The translations under genes were made by a program, and so were the position numbers. From the NCBI RefSeq assembly GCF_003369915.1, contig NW_022881625.1:8866001-8930000 (forward strand): a stretch of 64,000 bases of DNA, written 5' to 3'. This document shows, one piece after another, positions 33,625 through 45,828 of this stretch. The notes below the pieces were generated by a model. It saw only the letters and a list, made by a program, of their open reading frames with translations, did not search any database and had not been told where the DNA came from. Source of the DNA: Drosophila miranda (Eukaryota; Arthropoda; Insecta; Diptera; Drosophilidae). Positions within the stretch are counted from its first letter, which is position 1. Every line of letters begins with the position of its first letter.

Positions 33625-34080
33625 TCAAAGCACAAAACAAGTTGATTCTGATTGACGTGCGGCCAAAAAAACACCTACTTTATATTGCAAATAAGTTCCT
33701 TCAAGGTTTTCCAGTTGTAAAGATAATTTAGTATGAGAAATGTGTTTACTGTTGGGCAAATTGATCAGGGAGGAGCGGAAAGCGTTCTCCGTGGGATGAT
33801 TGAACTCGATGCTAAAGTTCCGAATGAGTCGAGCGATGCCCAGCTCGAGCTCCATGTCCACGATGCGCTTTCCAACGCACATCCGGGGTCCAAATCCGAA
33901 GGGCAAGAACACAAACGGATTCTTCAGCTTCAAGTCATTTGCCGGGCATTGCCCGTTGGAGTCTGTGGCGTTACGAATCCAACGTTCTGGCAGGAACTCA
34001 GCAGCCTTGGGGAAGTGCTCCTCGCTTGATAGCAAGCTCAGGGGAACCATCGACACACGTACCAGCTGGCACTTGGTATC
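33625..34080 (-). pseudogene. Cyp12a-like: Cyp12a-like P450 copy E, 3' part of exon 4
   Basis: This holds the heme loop, PERW region and novel tail of copy E, reading from the stop at 33625 up to the TATC target site at 34077-34080, where the Osvaldo-like element has inserted. Two bases are missing in the run before the insertion (GACACACGTACC). The gene continues at 43130. Confidence 0.88.
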
Positions 34081-36235
34081 TGTAGTGTACCAGAGTTTAA
34101 ATATATATATATGTAAACAGATATATAGGCCCTCGGTATCAGCAGATGACCATGACTGACTTAAGGACGGGGTACAAATAGGGTTGGTCGTGTGCACTCT
34201 TGCTAGGCTCGGGTCTAGCTCGCCGGATGGTCGGGGTTCTTCCTCGCCTAATTGTACTATCGTACTCCACTACATTTAATTAGTGCACTTTACGGGAACT
34301 ATAAGTGATTATATAAAACAAAGGAAACTGAAATACTGATAGCGCCGACACGCCAAAAAAAAAAGCCCTACTGAACCATTTCTATTTAGAGAGAACCTAG
34401 GTGTTGATTGTCCCTCTCTTCTGTACCCTCCCTACCATGACATTGCGTTCGAGTTCTTGCATTGTCCCTTGATCAATCCTTTACTAAGGTTTACCACATT
34501 TTATAAGATCCTGGCACGGATACTCGACAGGCCATTTTTATGATTTTAAAGATTCATTTCAATCCAAAAAGATTCATATTTTAATATAATGTGAGACTTC
34601 AATTTCAATATTCATTACGTTGCAGTTGTAGAAACACAACAATTGACTTAGCTTCTAATTTGTGGGTAATATTTCCTTAATCCTAATTATCATATAAGTT
34701 TAGTTATAAATTCATTATTTTAAAGCATGAAAAACATTAGGGTATAGATATATATATATATATAAACGAGAGAATAAGAATCGAAATCGTAAACAAAAGC
34801 TAGATCAGACTGGGGTGCATTATACACACTGAGCAGACGGGTTTGAATCATTATACACTGTATGCATATCTACACTTTCAAGTTAATAGGCTCTTTTGAC
34901 CAAACTACTTTTTGCTGTACATAATTACTCACTCCGGCGTTATTGTCTTACGCTGATCGTTGGGCCCAATGATGTCGTAGATGTTGACCGCAGCTGTTTA
35001 AAATATGGAAATCATAAATATATAATGCATACAATACAATTACGCTACAAACACCGTCGCATAGTCATCAGTCAGTTGTTTTGGTTTTCATAATACAGAC
35101 AGAAATTTAATTGTTATGCTCTATCGCGAAAATTGAACCAAAAGGTAGCAAACGAAGACAATTTAGTGTGCATATGCACATATGTATGTAGGTATGTACG
35201 CGCGTAACATCAAAGAGGGGTGTTAATAAAGTTTCAGTTACATTACGTTAAACTGCTGATGTTTATGCGTTGGAACTTGATAATGAATTAAATGTAAATT
35301 GGACAAAACTCGATCCTGTGCTGCTGCTTTGTAGACTGTTGACCGCCTGAAGTTGGTTAGAGGTCAACAGGTGCGATGTATATGGTTCCGGGCCGTACTG
35401 ACGAATCTTCCGCCAAGCTTGTATTTAGTTATTTATGTCTGAGCAGCACTAAATATTCTTGGCGATTAAGGCTGATCTGTTCCACTTGGATCTTTGGAGA
35501 TTCCGACTTGGTGGCAATATAAGGTCCAGAAAAGATGAATTATGGATGGAGTTGGAGAACCCTCGACAACTGTTCGCCTAAGCCAGCTCCCAGGGTAGTC
35601 TTCTCGAGACTATACCGCGATGGGGCAGCTTAGGTACACCTCCCTGCAACATAGGTTATGTCAGCACGTGCACGGCACTTATATGAAAACATACCTCTTT
35701 TCCCAAATATATCTGCACTAAATTCTTGTCATTCACTGACCACTGAACTGTACGGCACTTGTAACTATATGCTTCCAGCATATATTTGTGGAAATATATA
35801 TATTTTCCGGATAGCACTATATATATGTGTGTGCAATATGTATGTTGCTCGCACTCGGAAATTATCACGTCTTTACAGATCGATCAACTTTCTTATATTG
35901 TTCAAAGCAGTAATAGACGATGGCCTGAGTAGCCACTGCAGCAGAGCTTTTGAGCTTTTTACTAACTGTGCAATCGTATGATCCAGAACATTCGCAGCAG
36001 CATAAAACGATCGTCTAATGCACAGCATAGCTTAACTGTGCAATCGTACGATTGCCGTCTATGCTTCCCACTGTCCGTCGCTTGTATGTGTTCGTGGGCG
36101 TTCGGACTTAAGAGCGGCTAAGGCTTTGATCCAACCTTAAGAGCGGCTAAAGCTTGATCGTTCGAAATATCACTAGGGGGTCTCACGAGACGAAAGAAGA
36201 TAACCAATTCCCTATATTTTGTGCTGGCTACTACA
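34081..36235 (-). repeat. 3' LTR of Osvaldo/Ulysses-like element
   Basis: This 2155-bp LTR pairs with 40976-43129. About ten substitutions and a 1-bp A-run difference separate them (roughly 0.5%), so insertion is recent. It has no credible coding content: the ORFs inside it (for example about 35658-35981) appear in both LTRs only because the LTRs are copies. It contains an AT dinucleotide run near 34748 and a repeated TTAAGAGCGGCTAA at about 36109 and 36139. Confidence 0.92.
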
Positions 36236-36298
36236 CCACAGATAATTATACAAGACCTGCTCGACGAATAATTATCTGAAGAACTTGATTAGGAGAGA

Positions 36299-38704
36299 TT
36301 ATTTCCTGATTTGAATGTCTTTCAGATGATACACGCCGAGATATTTCTTGTTCCCATCGACCAATTCGTAATAGTACGGACTTCGCTTTTTAATTACCTG
36401 AGCGGGAATGAACACAGGGGCTAGGTTAGAACTAAACTTTTTTATAGCACTACTTTGTGTGAAATTTCTAGCATATACCAAATCTCCCGAAGCGAATACT
36501 GTCCTTTTGAAAACTTGACCGTCTATCACTTTCAAGTCTGGGAACTTACTCTGATTCTGTTGAATACTTTCTATTAAACTCAGATACTCAGCTGATTTGA
36601 ATTGATCTGAGTCTAGATCAACCATGGGGTTTATTTGCGTGAGCTCCTCTATAGCCGGTTCATCCTGACGCGATAGAGTGTCAGCGACAACATTCAGTGT
36701 CCCCTTTCTATGTAGGATATTAAATGTGAAACTACGCAATTTCATAGACCATCTGGCTAATCTACCCGATAAATCCTTTTGTTGCATTAACCATTTAAGT
36801 GCTGCGTGATCGGTTATGACTACGAAGTCCTGTCCCTCAATATAAGAGCGGAATTTTTTTTATTCCCTTTATGACTGCTAAGCACTCTAGTTCGGTAACC
36901 GAATAATTACGTTGTGCCTTGGATAATTTTTCTGACATGTAAGCAATTGGCAATTCAACGCCGTCGCGTTCTTGAGCTAAAACACAACCGATTCCGTAAG
37001 TGCTAGCATCACAGAGCAAAATAAAAGGTTTTGAGAAGTCAGGAGTTATCAAAATGGGTGATGCGGTTAAACAGGACTTTAAGGTCTCAAACGACTGTTG
37101 AGCATCATCATTCCACTGTAAATCTTTTTTCTTCTTAAGCAACTCGGTTAAGGGAAAACTAACGGTAGCATAATTTTCAACGAAACGTCGGTACCAACCG
37201 GATAACCCCAAAAATCGACGCAGTTGCTTAACGGTAACTGGCACAGGGAACTTCGAGATGGCCTTGATTTTGTCTGGATTTGTCTTTATCCGACCATTAC
37301 CAATAATAAAACCCAAATACGTGATTTCTTTTATGCAAAAGTTTGATTTCCCTATGTTAATGGTTAGATTTGCTTTGCGTAGACACAACGCTATCTCCTG
37401 TAACAACAGTAAATGCGACTCGAAATCCTCTGATAAAACAAGTAGATCATCTAAATATACGAATACACGTGTCCGAAGATGAGCTGGAATAACTCGATCC
37501 ATTAGTCTACAGAGAGTTTGAGCGGCATTGCAAAGACCAAATGGCATCATTTTATATTGATATAATGGTCGGTTAGGCACTGTAAATGCAGTATACTGTC
37601 GCGATTGTTCATCCAACGGGATTTGCCAAAATGCGTGTTTCATGTCTAATCCAGTGATGTAACGAGCGGGTGGTAATCGACTTAGAATACCATCAATATG
37701 TGGTAACGGATATGCATCCCGTCTTGTAACCTTGTTCACTTCTCTTGAATCGAGACACAGTCTATATTTTTCGCCTTTCTTTACCAAAACGCAATTACTG
37801 CTCCAGGGACTAGTCGACTCCTCTATAACATCGAGCGCAAGCATATTGTCCACCTCGGCAAACATCAATTTCTCTATGGCTGGCGATACCGGCCAATGTC
37901 GTTGCTTAACGGGAATAGCTGCTCCAACATCTATAGAGTGTGTGACTAAACTGGTACGGCCTAATCCTTCAGTAGCGAAAGATGGAAAACAACCTATCAC
38001 TTTATCTAAGCGAATTCTCTCGTCTGCTGTCAATTTATGTAGGTTCGGTGGTTCTTCGACGTCATCCGTACCTCCAACATCTAATTCAGATACCTCTGCA
38101 GTGTGTGAGATTTTATCTAAAAGTCCAAATTTTTGCCAGAAGTCTATCCCCAAATAGACGTCTTGCTTGAGTTCAGGAATAAGAAACATTTCTAGGTCTG
38201 CCGTGCATCCACGGTAATTAATTTGTGTTATCAGCTTGCCTATAACCTTACTTTCAGTATCGTTAGCCGTTCGTATTGCTCCTGAACACTTCTTAACCTT
38301 GCAATGCGCCAACATTTCTTTCGCGGCTGAACCTCCAATACAACTGATTGTGGCCCCGAATCCAACAAAGCTATGTAATCACTGCCTTCAATGGTGACAC
38401 TGGTGTACAGCCTGCTATCCGAACTAAGAAATATAGCTGAAACAAACTTGTTCTTATTCTTGCGAACCATCTTCCAAAATTGTCTCAAACGTTTAGTTGA
38501 ACGTTTGGGCTTTCTTACAAATTTAAAACTATCTATCTTATCAAAAATTTTCTTACGCGTTGTAATATAATTTGCTTCCCTTTCAGGTAAAGGAGTAAAT
38601 GAAAAATGATGTGCCGTAGGCAGGGTTTCCTCTACTGTTTGTGAGCTGATCTTAGGCTCCCTTAAACTTTGGTCGTTCGTTAAACTAGTAGGTGATTCTT
38701 GCAA
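36299..38704 (-). pseudogene. pol: Pol of Osvaldo/Ulysses-like element; integrase core deleted
   Basis: Read from 38704 leftward. The N-terminal part is an aspartic protease (IALLDSG active site near 38365), and the frame is lost one base after it. The next frame (36837-38315) encodes the rest of the protease, then RT (YRLCLDSREVNKV, ITGLDMKHAFWQIPL, FGLCNAAQTLCRLMD, VYLDDLLVLS) and the start of RNase H (LLCDASTYGIGCVLAQ). A second shift sits in an A/T run at about 36850, after which 36299-36787 finishes RNase H (HRKGTLNVVADTLSR). This jumps within about 50 residues to an integrase C-terminal GPY/F-like segment ending HLKDIQIRK. The zinc domain and DDE catalytic core are missing, so the copy cannot integrate unaided. 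Confidence 0.88.
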
Positions 38705-38712
38705 ACTTTTTT

Positions 38713-40269
38713 CTAAGGATGTGTCTGCTTGTTGTTGTTTAACACATCCTTCTGCCGGTTTCCCGGAGGGTTACATTTGGGACATACCGGTTTGTAAGTA
38801 TCTTTTGTTCCACACCCGTAGCAAAAGATCTTACGAGGACCTACACAATCGTCAAATTTATGACCTTTGTTGTCACAGTTCCAGCAAGTTGGAACTGACT
38901 GTGAAGTACGACGTTGTATTTGACACACTTCATTATGCTCGACCAAGTCATCGAATAGCTGCTCGCTATCGTCTGGACCTGACAATTCCGATACGTATGA
39001 GCGAAGAGTCCTTTGCTTGACCGATCTTATATCGTTATAAAACTGCTCGTGCTTACGTTCCTCTCGTCGTAATAACGATCTATTGGCAATCTTTAAGTGA
39101 AGAAGCTCGTGGTGAAGAGTGGGCTTGGAATTTCTAATAAGTAGATTCACAACATCTTCTTCTGTAACCGAATTTTGAAGCCTATCCACGAGATCTTCGA
39201 TAGCATATTGAAAGTCATCGAAGGATTCGTTTTCGCCCTGACGACGTTTCCTAATCTTTTCCCAGATATCATAGTCGGTCTCAACATCTTCAAATCTTCT
39301 TCTAAACTCTATACAAAACGTATCCCAATTAAAGTTTGGGTAATTTCGATGGAATTTCCAGTACCAATCACTAGCTTTTCCCGCGAATAAAAGATACAAG
39401 TGATCACAAAGCAATTGATAATTGTTATAAAGATTTTGTTGCGTTAGAGAACGTACTCGATAAATAAACTCATCCATCCTCATGCAAGTTTTTGAACCAT
39501 CGAATTTAATGCGCCAATTCTGCATTATACTGGAAACTTTTGCTGGTGCTACGTGTGAGCTCGAATTACTTCGATTTGCACTCGCTCTTGAAAAATCTAA
39601 AAGAACTTCTGCGTGACTATCTCGTGCTTGACCGATACCCACGTTATTTGTTTGGTTAATGTTATTGTCACCGGAAACATCGGGAGAGATATGTTCTGGT
39701 TGCGTCAGCTGGAGTGACGCTAATTGACTTTGAATCGAAGATTCAATTGTTTTGCTTAAAAATGAAGTTAGTTGTTCCATTAACTGAGCCTGTTGAAGGC
39801 TTACAGCAGACTGGACGTAGTTAGCGATTTCCACTTGAGAGGTTATTGGAAGGGTTGTGTTGTTGGTTTCAGTTTCTGTTAGTGAGCGATCTAACCTGGA
39901 TCGTTGAGTTGCTCTCGTATTCATACCCCTTCTAATAAACTTTTGGCCCTTTTTAGGTCGATTAGACGTTCCGTCTATTGCGCTAAAAGATTCGTTAGCA
40001 CTAGTTGGTCGTGTTCCTTCGGCGTTAAGCTCGGCTAACAACGGGTTGTTAGAGAATGTTAGTGCCAGAGCAGAACAATCTAATGAACAGGTGGGACATT
40101 TTGGGTTTGTCCTAATCTGTTCCAAAATACAAAGTTTATGGAATTTGTGTCTACACGGGGTGTTGGCTATAATCTCACTAGTTCCCAATACTTCGTTGCA
40201 AATTCCACAAAATGGTTCTGCTTCCTGCAACGCAGTTGTTATGTCATCTGTACTTCGCCTTACAGCCAT
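38713..40269 (-). CDS. gag: Gag of Osvaldo/Ulysses-like element with N-terminal RING-H2 finger
   Basis: An intact 518-codon frame starts at 40269. The N-terminus carries a complete RING-H2 pattern: C21-x2-C24-x14-C39-x-H41-x2-H44-x2-C47-x10-C58-x2-C61. A variable, Ser/Asn/Gln-rich segment follows. Next is a retrotransposon Gag capsid domain (about 270-390, with GKASDWYWKFHRNYP and RRRFEDVETDYDIWEKI). A CCHC knuckle (CWNCDNKGHKFDDC) and a second Cys cluster (CYGCGTKDTYKPVCPKC) are near the C-terminus. The capsid and knuckle are standard; the RING is not a usual Gag part and would suggest E3 ubiquitin-ligase activity or zinc-mediated assembly. The frame is whole, so the protein could be made if the LTR is active. 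Confidence 0.88.
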   Translation of the reverse strand: MAVRRSTDDITTALQEAEPFCGICNEVLGTSEIIANTPCRHKFHKLCILEQIRTNPKCPTCSLDCSALALTFSNNPLLAELNAEGTRPTSANESFSAIDGTSNRPKKGQKFIRRGMNTRATQRSRLDRSLTETETNNTTLPITSQVEIANYVQSAVSLQQAQLMEQLTSFLSKTIESSIQSQLASLQLTQPEHISPDVSGDNNINQTNNVGIGQARDSHAEVLLDFSRASANRSNSSSHVAPAKVSSIMQNWRIKFDGSKTCMRMDEFIYRVRSLTQQNLYNNYQLLCDHLYLLFAGKASDWYWKFHRNYPNFNWDTFCIEFRRRFEDVETDYDIWEKIRKRRQGENESFDDFQYAIEDLVDRLQNSVTEEDVVNLLIRNSKPTLHHELLHLKIANRSLLRREERKHEQFYNDIRSVKQRTLRSYVSELSGPDDSEQLFDDLVEHNEVCQIQRRTSQSVPTCWNCDNKGHKFDDCVGPRKIFCYGCGTKDTYKPVCPKCNPPGNRQKDVLNNNKQTHP

Positions 40270-40975
40270 TGTATATCAGACAATATTTAAGGAATTAAAG
40301 AAAAAAAAAAATAATAAAAAAAAATTATATAAGAAGGTATTAATTGTAATAATAATGTCTGTCTTTCCCACATGCCAGAATACTTACGAAATATCTATTT
40401 GGTTTCAGTAGGCTTTTCTATTTTCGTTAATATGGACTAATTATCAGTTAATGACCTCGTGCACTGAATCATTGGACAACTATCGCGATTTGGCAATATA
40501 AAATTGTAAATCCGAATAACTCAAGATGCCTAAAGTGAAAAAGCAGGTTTGCTTTGGTCGATCAATCCAAAATAAACTGAATTGGAACCGCTAAATCCTA
40601 AAACAATTCCTGTTTATTCTGATCACTGTATGATATTGCATAACTGTCTCTGATACTCACAATTCGATACTGTAGGTCTGTTTTGGTCAACCAATCCGAA
40701 ATAAAATGAATTGCAGTTGCTAAATCCGAAAACCGAGTCAAAGTATAAATTTTGAAATCTTTAACCTTTGTGCAATATTTTGCAAAAGAAAATGTGTCGT
40801 TGAAATTTTGATGTATTACCGGTTGAGCTTGGAGAACCAAGGCAAGATTTGCTTGTCTTATTAAACTAAACGGCCTATATAGTAAGACACTATAAATCCA
40901 AATTTTAATATCGGCTCTGAATTGGTTTTAGATTCTAAGGCAAGTTGCCTGGCCCCACGTTGGGCGCCATAAATG
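40270..40975 (-). other. Osvaldo/Ulysses-like 5' leader and primer-binding site
   Basis: This is the untranslated leader between the 5' LTR and gag, with the primer-binding site at 40952-40969 (six bases from the LTR edge). The rest is AT-rich and may carry packaging signals. No credible gene: a frame of 80 codons at 40598-40840 has no recognisable content. Confidence 0.7.
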
Positions 40976-43129
40976 TGTAGGGTACCTGAGTTTAAATATA
41001 TATATATGTAAACAGATATATAGGCCCTCGGTATCAGCAGATGACCATGACTGACTTAAGGACGGGGTACAAATAGGGTTGGTCGTGTGCACTCTTGCTA
41101 GGCTCGGGTCTAGCTCGCCGGATGGTCGGGGTTCTTCCTCGCCTAATTGTACTATCGTACTCCACTACATTTAATTAGTGCACTTTACGGGAACTATAAG
41201 TGATTATATAAAACAAAGGAAACTGAAATACTGATAGCGCCGACACGCCAAAAAAAAAGCCCTACTGAACCATTTCTATTTAGAGAGAACCTAGGTGTTG
41301 CTTGTCCCTCTCTTCTGTACCCTCCCTACCATGACATTGCGTTCGAGTTCTTGCATTGTCCCTTGATCAATCCTTTACTAAGGTTTACCACATTTTATAA
41401 GATCCTGGCACGGATACTCGACAGGCCATTTTTATGATTTTAAAGATTCATTTCAATCCAAAAAGATTCATATTTTAATATAATGTGAGACTTCAATTTC
41501 AATATTCATTACGTTGCAGTTGTAGAAACACAACAATTGACTTAGCTTCTAATTTGTGGGTAATATTTCCTTAATCCTAATTATCATATAAGCTTAGTTA
41601 TAAATTCATTATTTTAAAGCATGAAAAACATTAGGGTATAGATATATATATATATATAAACGAGAGAATAAGAATCGAAATCGTAAACAAAAGCTAGATC
41701 AGACTGGGGTGCATTATACACACTGAGCAGACGGGTTTGAATCATTATACACTGTATGCATATCTACACTTTCAAGTTAATAGGCTCTTTTGACCAAACT
41801 ACTTTTTGCTGTACATAATTACTCACTCCGGCGTTATTGTCTTACGCTGATCGTTGGGCCCAATGATGTCGTAGATGTTGACCGCAGCTGTTTAAAATAT
41901 GGAAATCATAAATATATAATGCATACAATACAATTACGCTACAAACACCGTCGCATAGTCATCAGTCAGTTGTTTTGGTTTTCATAATACAGACAGAAAT
42001 TTAATTGTTATGCTCTATCGCGAAAATTGAACCAAAAGGTAGCAAACGAAGACAATTTAGTGTGCATATGCACATATGTATGTAGGTATGTACGCGCGTA
42101 ACATCAAAGAGGGGTGTTAATAAAGTTTCAGTTACATTACGTTAAACTGCTGATGTTTATGCGTTGGAACTTGATAATGAATTAAATGTAAATTGGACAA
42201 AACTCGATCCTGTGCTGCTGCTTTGTAGACTGTTGACCGCCTGAAGTTGGTTAGAGGTCAACAGGTGCGATGTATATGGTTCCGGGCCGTACTGACGAAT
42301 CTTCCGCCAAGCTTGTATTTAGTTATTTATGTCTGAGCAGCACTAAATATTCTTGGCGATTAAGGCTGATCTGTTCCACTTGGATCTTTGGAGATTCCGA
42401 CTTGGTGGCAATATAAGGTCCAGAAAAGATGAATTATGGATGGAGTTGGAGAACCCTCGACAACTGTTCGCCTAAGCCAGCTCCCAGGGTAGTCTTCTCG
42501 AGACTATACCGCGATGGGGCAGCTTAGGTACACCTCCCTGCAACATAGGTTATGTCAGCACGTGCACGGCACTTATATGAAAACATACCTCTTTTCCCAA
42601 ATATATCTGCACTACATTCTTGTCATTCACTGACCACTGAACTGTACGGCACTTGTAACTATATGCTTCCAGCATATATTTGTGGAAATATATATATTTT
42701 CCGGATAGCACTATATATATGTGTGTGCAATATGTATGTTGCTCGCACTCGGAAATTATCACGTCTTTACAGATCGATCAACTTTCTTATATTGTTCAAA
42801 GCAGTAATAGACGATGGACTGAGTAGCCACTGCAGCAGAGCTTTTGAGCTTTGTACTAACTGTGCAATCGTATGATCCAGAACATTCGCAGCAGCATAAA
42901 ACGATCGTCTAATGCACAGCATAGCTTAACTGTGCAATCGTACGATTGCCGTCTATGATTCCAACTGTCCGTCGCTTGTATGTGTTCGTGGGCGTTCGGA
43001 CTTAAGAGCGGCTAAGGCTTTGATCCAACCTTAAGAGCGGCTAAAGCTTGATCGTTCGAAATATCACTAGGGGGTCTCACGAGACGAAAGAAGATAACCA
43101 ATTCCCTATATTTTGTGCTGGCTACTACA
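40976..43129 (-). repeat. 5' LTR of Osvaldo/Ulysses-like element
   Basis: This 2154-bp partner of 34081-36235 ends CTACA at 43129, followed by the TATC duplication. In element orientation this is the promoter-bearing copy. Confidence 0.92.
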
Positions 43130-43952
43130 TATCTGCTCAAAACGCTGTCCAATTGAGAAATCGGCCATTGCCGATGACCAAAGGATAGATCCGTTGTGAC
43201 TCTTTGATGCAGGCACGTAGATAGGAACGTTCTTCATCGATGCCTCAGTGAATTCGGAGTCCTTCTCGGGTAGAACCTTTATCACCTCTTCTCGGAGTAC
43301 GGCCTGCTTCTCCGGATTCTTGGCAAGGCACAGCAAGGCCGCTGTAAAGGTACTTGAGGTCTGGAAAAAAGGATGTATGAGATAAGGGTAAGTATGAGAA
43401 CAACAGACTACGTACGGTATCCACTCCGGCCATTAGCATGTCCATGGCCATAACCGTCGCCACCTTTTTGTCGATCTTGAGCAGCTTTTCCAGTACACTC
43501 TGCTCGCTCTCAGGGCGGACAACACCCTCCTTGGCCTCTTTCTCTAGACGCTCTATAGCTTCGTCTACATACGCTGAAGTTATTTCTTGAACGCCATCTA
43601 GGGACTTCATTAGCTTCATTAGCTTGGGTGTTTTAACGTAACGCCAGATGGAGGGCTTCATCTCCAGATCGGCTGTTAATTCAAAAAAATCGTCCAGGTA
43701 CTTGAAAAGTAACACAGCCTGGTCGTTATCGCCCGACTCTTTGAGCAGTCCCAACTGCTTGTCCTGAGCCACCACAGAGACTGACTCGAGGGTCCACCGA
43801 TTTATAACGTTTAAGAAATCATCTGGAGCTTCCTGGGTATCGATATCACGGAGTGCTTTAATACTGTGAAGGGGGAGAACATACTTGAGCGTAAACAGGG
43901 ATTTATTATCAGTCATACTCACCGTTGCACAAACTCCTGGTTCACTTGGGAC
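43130..43952 (-). pseudogene. Cyp12a-like: Cyp12a-like P450 copy E, 5' portion of exon 4, exon 3 and end of exon 2
   Basis: This resumes copy E after the transposon. Exon 4 has single-base losses near 43150 (CTGTCCAATTG) and 43224 (GATAGGAACG). Exon 3 (about 43413-43869) is open and keeps AGVDT. Only the last about 30 bp of exon 2 remain, encoding QVNQEFVQR. The copy then stops at an inverted junction at about 43952, so exon 1 and most of exon 2 are absent. Confidence 0.88.
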
Positions 43953-45828
43953 AGCCCTCTCTGTCAGCAGTCCGCTGGTAAATATATAGTATACATATAG
44001 ATCCGATATCACAGTGATATACGTTTTTAAATCTCTTGTGGCGTTGGCAGACCACAGCAGCTGTAGCAGAGCCCAGAAATGATGCAGAGTGGCTACAAGC
44101 TCGTCCCTTTGATCAGATTCCTAGTACAACTTTTCTGTCTACTGTTCGGAATTTTATGCCTGGAGGAAAATATAGCAAACGACATTGTGAAATTGTTCAA
44201 AGCTTTGCAAGACGACTATGGAAACATATTATATTTACCAGGTATGAGGGAGGTACGTCATACCTGATGACTCACAATCCCAAGGACTTCGAGGTCGTGT
44301 TCCGGAACGAAGGAGTGTGGCCGCATCGGCCTGGCAGCGATACTCTTCGCTATCATCGGAAGACTCATAGAAAGGATTTCTTCCAGGGAGTGGAGGGAGC
44401 TTTACCCACACAAGGAAAAACCTGGAGCGATTTTCGATCGGCTGTAAATCCTGTCCTAATGCAGCCGAAGAACGTGCGGCTTTACTATAAGAAGATGTCC
44501 TAAGTGAACCAGGAGTTTGTGCAACGGTGCGTATGACTGATAATAAATCCCTGTTTACGCTCAAGTATGTTCTCCCCCCTTCACAGTATTAAAGCACTCC
44601 GTGATATCGATACCCAGGAAGCTCCAGATGATTTCTTAAACGTTATAAATCGGTGGACCCTCGAGTCAGTCTCTGTGGTGGCTCTGGACAAGCAGTTGGG
44701 ACTGCTCAAAGAGTCGGGCGATAACGACCAGGCTGTGTTACTTTTCAAGTACCTGGACGATTTTTTTGAATTAACAGCCGATCTGGAGATGAAGCCCTCC
44801 ATCTGGCGTTACGTTAAAACACCCAAGCTAATGAAGATAATGAAGTCCCTAGATGGCGTTCAAGAAATAACTTCAGCGTATGTAGACGAAGCTATAGAGC
44901 GTCTAGAGAAAGAGGCCAAGGAGGGTGTTGTCCTCCCTGAGAGCGAGCAGAGTGTACTGGAAAAGCTGCTCAAGATCGACAAAAAGGTGGCGACGGTTAT
45001 GGCCATGGACATGCTAATGGCCGGAGTGGATACCGTACGTAGTCTGTTGTTCTCATACTTACCCTTATCTCATACATCCTTTTTTTCCAGACCTCAAGTA
45101 CCTTTACAGCGGCCTTGCTGTGCCTTGCCAAGAATCCGCAGAAGCAGGCCGTACTCCGAGAAGAGGTGATGAAGGTTCTACCCGAGAAGGACTCCGAATT
45201 CACTGAGGCATCGATGAAGAACGTTCCCTATCTACGTGCCTGCATCAAAGAGTCACAACGGATCTATCCTTTGGTCATCGGCAATGGCCGATTTCTCAAT
45301 CGGGACAGCGTTTTGAGCGGATATCAAGTGCCAGCTGGTACCTGTGTGTCGATGGTTCCCCTGAGCTTGCTGTCAAGCGAGGAGCACCTCCCCAAGGCTG
45401 CTGAGTTCCTGCCAGAACGTTGGATTCGTAACGCCACAGACTCCAACGGGCAATGCCCGGCAAATGACTTGAAGCCGAAGAATCCGTTTGTGTTCTTGCC
45501 CTTCGGATTTGGACCCCGGATGTGCGTTGGAAAGCGCATCGTGGACATGGAGCTCGAGCTGGGCATCGCTCGACTCATTCGGAACTTTAGCATCGAGTTC
45601 AATCATCCCCCGGAGAACGCTTTCCGCTCCTCCCTGATCAATTTGCCCAACAGTAAACACATTTCTCATCCTAAATTATCTTTACAACTGGAAAACCTTG
45701 AAGGAACTTATTTGCAATATAAAGTAGGTGTTTTTTTGGCCGCACATCAATCAGAATCAATCCTGCACACATCACATAAATTCCTTCCATTCGCGAATAC
45801 AAGACCCATTCCTATTGACTATGGTTGA
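43952..45828 (+). pseudogene. Cyp12a-like: Cyp12a-like P450, copy F (plus strand)
   Basis: The copy begins inside exon 1 at the inverted junction, so the start codon and most of the presequence are gone. Exon 2 has small deletions near 44178 and 44246 and a Gln codon changed to TAA at about 44502. Exon 3 (about 44583-45030) and exon 4 (from about 45092) are open with AGVDT, KESQR and [13 protein letters not shown] deletion in the P450-MAP65 spacer extends the tail, so the P450 stop (45826-45828) overlaps the MAP65 F start codon region (45821-45823). Confidence 0.88.

Larger units (their letters stand above)
34081..43129 (-). mobile_element. Osvaldo/Ulysses-like Ty3/gypsy element with 2.15-kb LTRs
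   Basis: A 9.05-kb element on the minus strand is inserted in exon 4 of P450 copy E. The target duplication TATC is perfect (34077-34080 and 43130-43133). LTRs begin TGTAG and end CTACA. The primer-binding site TGGCGCCCAACGTGGGGC (minus strand, 40952-40969) is of the tRNA-Lys kind used by the Osvaldo/Ulysses lineage, and LTRs of about 2.1 kb are a known Ulysses trait. Gag, protease, RT and RNase H are present; the integrase core is deleted. Lineage is by recollection of those traits. Confidence 0.85.

Noticed and set aside
35658-35981. 107-codon ORF inside the 2.15-kb LTRs
   Set aside because: Copied in both LTRs, no domain, AT-rich chance frame.
38713-40269. Host RING-finger gene
   Set aside because: The same frame continues into a retroviral-type capsid and CCHC knuckle and sits between an LTR and pol, so it is Gag.
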